64,000 nt of DNA from assembly GCF_007829815.1 (NCBI RefSeq), contig NZ_VIWT01000002.1:620001-684000 (forward strand). The letters are read 5' to 3'. Shown one piece after another: positions 61,695 to 64,000 of this stretch. Positions within the stretch are counted from its first letter, which is position 1. The number at the start of each line of letters is the position of its first letter. A model generated the notes under the pieces. It saw only the letters and a list, made by a program, of their open reading frames with translations. It made no database searches and was not told where the DNA came from. The translations under genes were made by a program, and so were the position numbers. This stretch comes from Kitasatospora viridis (lineage in GTDB: Bacteria > Actinomycetota > Actinomycetes > Streptomycetales > Streptomycetaceae).

Positions 61695-61756
61695 GAAGAT
61701 CGTTTCCTTTCGCTCGTCACGTTGATCACTGGAGAAGACGACGGCCAATGGCCGGA

Positions 61757-62278
61757 TCAAGGCCTCGTGTGCGTCGGGTCTGACGACGCCCGCGTGCCAC
61801 GAGGGAGCAGCGGCACCTCCTCGTCCCGCATGACCCGGCGGGCCAACCCGGAGGAGATGCGCAGCGCGTCGGCCACTCCGTCCACCGAGCCCGTGCGCTC
61901 GTACAGCGCGGTCAAGTACGCCCGGCTGGGGGAGATCCAGCGCCCCTTCACCGGCCGAACCCGATCCGCCGGGTCCACCGCGCACTGATACACCCATGAG
62001 CGCGAACGAAGGCTCAGCGACCCGGCCTTGTGGAGCCCGACCGCCGTGCGCACCACGTGACCCGTGGCGCCGAACTCCCGTCGCACCGCCACCAGTCGGC
62101 CGAGGTTGCCGCGCGAGTCGGACAAGCTCGCCCCCAGTGCCGGCAGCACCTTGCCCGCCGTCACGCAGCCCCCCGCCGCGCGCAGCGGGCACGAGCACTC
62201 CAGCAGTTGGTCCTCCTGTGGCCAGGTCGCCGCGCCGTCGCGCTCCAACCAGACGTGGGTGAGGTCATCGATCTTCAT
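61757..62278 (-). CDS. Hypothetical protein with C-terminal HTH-like segment
   Basis: A 173-residue protein preceded by a strong AGAAGGAGGG site. The N-terminal half includes a CSCPLRAAGGC cysteine cluster that might bind metal. The C-terminal third (YERTGSVDGVADALRISSGL followed by ARRVMRDEE) resembles a resolvase-type helix-turn-helix. It is followed by the degenerate Nudix gene, 62 bases away, which suggests a joint function. No family is recognised. Confidence 0.6.
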   Translation of the reverse strand: MKIDDLTHVWLERDGAATWPQEDQLLECSCPLRAAGGCVTAGKVLPALGASLSDSRGNLGRLVAVRREFGATGHVVRTAVGLHKAGSLSLRSRSWVYQCAVDPADRVRPVKGRWISPSRAYLTALYERTGSVDGVADALRISSGLARRVMRDEEVPLLPRGTRASSDPTHTRP

Positions 62279-62721
62279 GTCCCTCCTTCTGCTGCCGCCC
62301 GTCCCCGTCCGGCTCCCGCTCGGTGATGAGCCGCGCGGCCACTCGGGCGGCCACGCCCGCGTGCGGCCTCCCCGCCTTGTCGAAGGCCGCCAGAACCCGC
62401 GACCCACACCCCAACCTGCCCCTCGACCCGCCGGTACTGGACATGGCTCTCCTTGCACTCGAACTTCCAGGAACGTGAATGGCCGGTTCAACTCAGGGAC
62501 GTGGCACCTGAGAAGCGATCAGAAGTGGTCCCGCCACTGCGCTCACTAGCCACTCAGCGGGATCCGGACCCGGCGCCGACCCGGTCAACCCGGCGCCGAA
62601 CCCCTCGCCCCGACACCCGGACGCATCAGGTATCGCGGGCGCGCCCCCAGGAGGCAGCGCCTCCCAGGAGCCCCACACCGCCCAGCTCCATCGAATGAGC
62701 AGTGTGGGAGCCGTCAGAACG
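62279..62721. other. Intergenic region without a recognised gene
   Basis: A gap of 443 bases. Frames on both strands are short and rich in Arg, Pro and Ser. I see no recognisable gene or strong hairpin. The promoter of the leftward HTH/Nudix pair should lie near 62290-62400. Confidence 0.45.
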
Positions 62722-62970
62722 TCAGCTGAACCAGCCGCTCAGACCGTCGTCCTCGCCATCGTCAAGACCGGCGGGAAGACCGTGACGCGCAACCAACTGA
62801 GCGGTCCTCACGACGCTGTCACGCACGGCCTGCCGGTACTCCTCACTCACCATCAGCAGGGCCAGGTGCTCCCGAGGGAATGCCCGGTGATTGCGGGTGT
62901 GATCCGGTTCAACCCACAGGAACGCCCACACCTCCGGCCCGATGCCATCAAGCGGCGAACCCTCCGTCAT
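62722..62970 (-). CDS. Small hypothetical protein
   Basis: An 82-residue acidic protein with an ordinary composition (EVWAFLWVEPDHTRNHRAFP, AQLVARHGLPAGLDDGEDDG). The ATG at 62970 has GAGGGGG at a good distance. It lies 163 bases downstream of the HATPase gene in the same direction and could share its transcript. No family is recognised. Confidence 0.6.
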   Translation of the reverse strand: MTEGSPLDGIGPEVWAFLWVEPDHTRNHRAFPREHLALLMVSEEYRQAVRDSVVRTAQLVARHGLPAGLDDGEDDGLSGWFS

Positions 62971-63133
62971 CGCTGCCCCCTCGGACACAGAGGAGCATGG
63001 ATGGCCCGAGCCCGCCGAATCGCCGAAGCGACCGCCCGATCCGAACGACCCTCCGTCGCCTCCAACGCGGCCAGACCCTCACAGGTCCGGCACTTGGTCC
63101 TCTGGGCTCTGCCGCCCGACGCAGCGCCCCAAG

Positions 63134-63616
63134 TCACAAGAGACCCATGTGCGCCGGCGCGATGCTCACCCACACGCGCTTGCCGGGACCGTCGTCACGG
63201 GGACCATGCCCCCACGTCAGCGCGAGCTCGTTGATGAGCCAGAGCCCCCGTCCGGACTCATCCTCCGGTTCGACCGGGCGGACCGTCGGCGGCTCGGCAC
63301 TGGAGTCGCGCACCTCGATCCGCAGACACTCGCTGGATCCCTCGAACCACAAGAAGATCGGTTCATCCAACCCCGCGGACCCGTGGACAACAGCGTTCGC
63401 AATCAGCTCACTGATCACCAACTCGCCAGCAGGGCTGAACAGTTCAGAGATGGAGAATTTTCTGAGGAAGGCTCGCAGAAGCGCGCGAGCCAGGGGCGCC
63501 GCTCTCTTGCTGCTCGGAAGCCACGCCGAGCATCCGAGCGCCACCGGTTGCGAAAGCCCCGGCGGCTTTTGGTGGATCACAACCAGTTCCACGCATGGAC
63601 CATTAGCATCCTGCAT
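63134..63616 (-). CDS. ATP-binding anti-sigma-factor-like protein (HATPase_c_2)
   Basis: A 160-residue GHKL-fold protein of the RsbW/SpoIIAB-like type that is very common in Streptomyces. The N box ELVISELIANAVVHG and the G1/G2 segments VRDSSAEPPTV and DESGRGLWLINELALTWG are clear. It would bind ATP and may phosphorylate or sequester a sigma or anti-anti-sigma partner. No such partner gene is adjacent. The start is set at the ATG giving MQDANGPC; a slightly shorter form is possible. Confidence 0.85.
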   Translation of the reverse strand: MQDANGPCVELVVIHQKPPGLSQPVALGCSAWLPSSKRAAPLARALLRAFLRKFSISELFSPAGELVISELIANAVVHGSAGLDEPIFLWFEGSSECLRIEVRDSSAEPPTVRPVEPEDESGRGLWLINELALTWGHGPRDDGPGKRVWVSIAPAHMGLL

Positions 63617-63788
63617 GTCGGCCTGCTTCCGTCAGGTTGGCCATTCCCCCGGGCCGGTAGGACGGTCGCGGGGGTCTTGCTGCACAACGGAGTGTCGCGC
63701 GCAGCGGCGAGCCGCGTGATCAGTGCGTGACACAGCGCACATGAATAGTCCACCGGTTGACTGGTCCAGTCAAGCCGAACGAGAAAAA

Positions 63789-63811
63789 GGCCCCTGCCAA
63801 TGGCGGGGGCC
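63789..63811 (-). terminator. Rho-independent terminator of the GntR gene
   Basis: A ten- to eleven-base GC-rich stem (GGCCCCTGCC with GGCGGGGGCC, one wobble pair), followed on the minus strand by a run of five T. It lies 22 bases after the GntR stop, and is the only classical U-tract terminator noticed in the window. Confidence 0.82.
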
Positions 63812-63832
63812 TTGAAAGAGCTTGACGAGACG

Positions 63833-64000
63833 TCAGTTCGTCAGGCTGTACTCCTCCGTGCGAGCCCAGCGGTCGCCCGGGTTGATGCCGACCTCGTACG
63901 CCAGGGGCTTGCCATCGGCGTCGTACACCGTGTGTCGTACTTCCGAGACCGCGCTCGGCGCTTCAAGTCGCAGCAGGGCCAGGTCCTCATCGTTCGCCAG
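63833..64000 (-). CDS. GntR-family regulator, C-terminal part (UTRA domain), partial
   Basis: The last 55 codons of a gene entering from the right edge. The sequence includes SAVSEVRHTVYDADGKPLAY and then EVGINPGDRWARTEEYSLTN, which is the end of a UTRA effector domain of HutC-type GntR regulators. The HTH lies outside the window. A U-tract terminator follows the stop. Confidence 0.75.
   Translation of the reverse strand: MANDEDLALLRLEAPSAVSEVRHTVYDADGKPLAYEVGINPGDRWARTEEYSLTN

Overview
The window is very GC-rich DNA with strong third-position GC bias. It carries dense LacI, TetR and LuxR regulators, an XRE/DUF397 pair, a SpoIIE-type phosphatase and HATPase anti-sigma-like proteins. This points to a Streptomyces-like filamentous actinomycete (Streptomycetaceae or a near relative), probably from an accessory chromosome arm. 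No rRNA, tRNA or CRISPR array was seen.

Region 1 (0-11.6 kb) handles uronate and the nickel-pincer cofactor. It holds uxuB-uxaC (glucuronate to fructuronate to mannonate) divergent from a LarA-family Ni-dependent racemase/epimerase, then a LacI regulator, larE-larB, and an opposing unit of MFS transporter, SDR, alpha/beta hydrolase and larC. Two near-identical palindromes tie uxaC/larA to lacI/larE. No mannonate dehydratase is present, so the LarA homologue may act as a sugar-acid C2-epimerase.

Region 2 (11.6-28.6 kb) is a plant-glycoside locus: beta-glucuronidase, a second GH2 enzyme, a GH1 beta-glycosidase and a GH78 alpha-L-rhamnosidase. A complete L-rhamnose pathway follows (rhaI, the fused aldolase/dehydrogenase rhaEW, rhaB). 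Two LacI regulators and one TetR regulator sit next to their likely targets and recognisable operators.

Region 3 (29-36 kb) has a protein of unknown function and a tightly coupled five-gene operon: acyl-CoA synthetase, enoyl-CoA hydratase, SDR, esterase and a phosphotriesterase-like metallohydrolase. A TetR gene diverges from it.

Region 4 (36-52.6 kb) has a secreted BNR/Asp-box hydrolase with ricin-type lectin repeats, a fourth LacI regulator, two divergent paralogous AAA-LuxR regulators, and a sugar ABC importer operon ending in a second GH78 rhamnosidase. Between them is the most striking gene: a secreted protein joining an apparently intact ribosome-inactivating (ricin/Shiga A-like) N-glycosidase domain to a pectin methylesterase.

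Region 5 (52.6-64 kb) has a large SpoIIE/GAF/PAS phosphatase and regulators. It also contains a scarred stretch (55.7-60 kb) with IS630 and Tn3 transposase remnants and a truncated XRE gene, then small secreted and regulatory genes and the 3' end of a GntR gene.

Taken together, secreted and intracellular enzymes appear to strip rhamnose and glucuronic acid from plant glycosides or pectic polymers. Four LacI paralogues, each with its own operator class, control separate parts. Rhamnose flows to DHAP and lactate, and glucuronate to mannonate.
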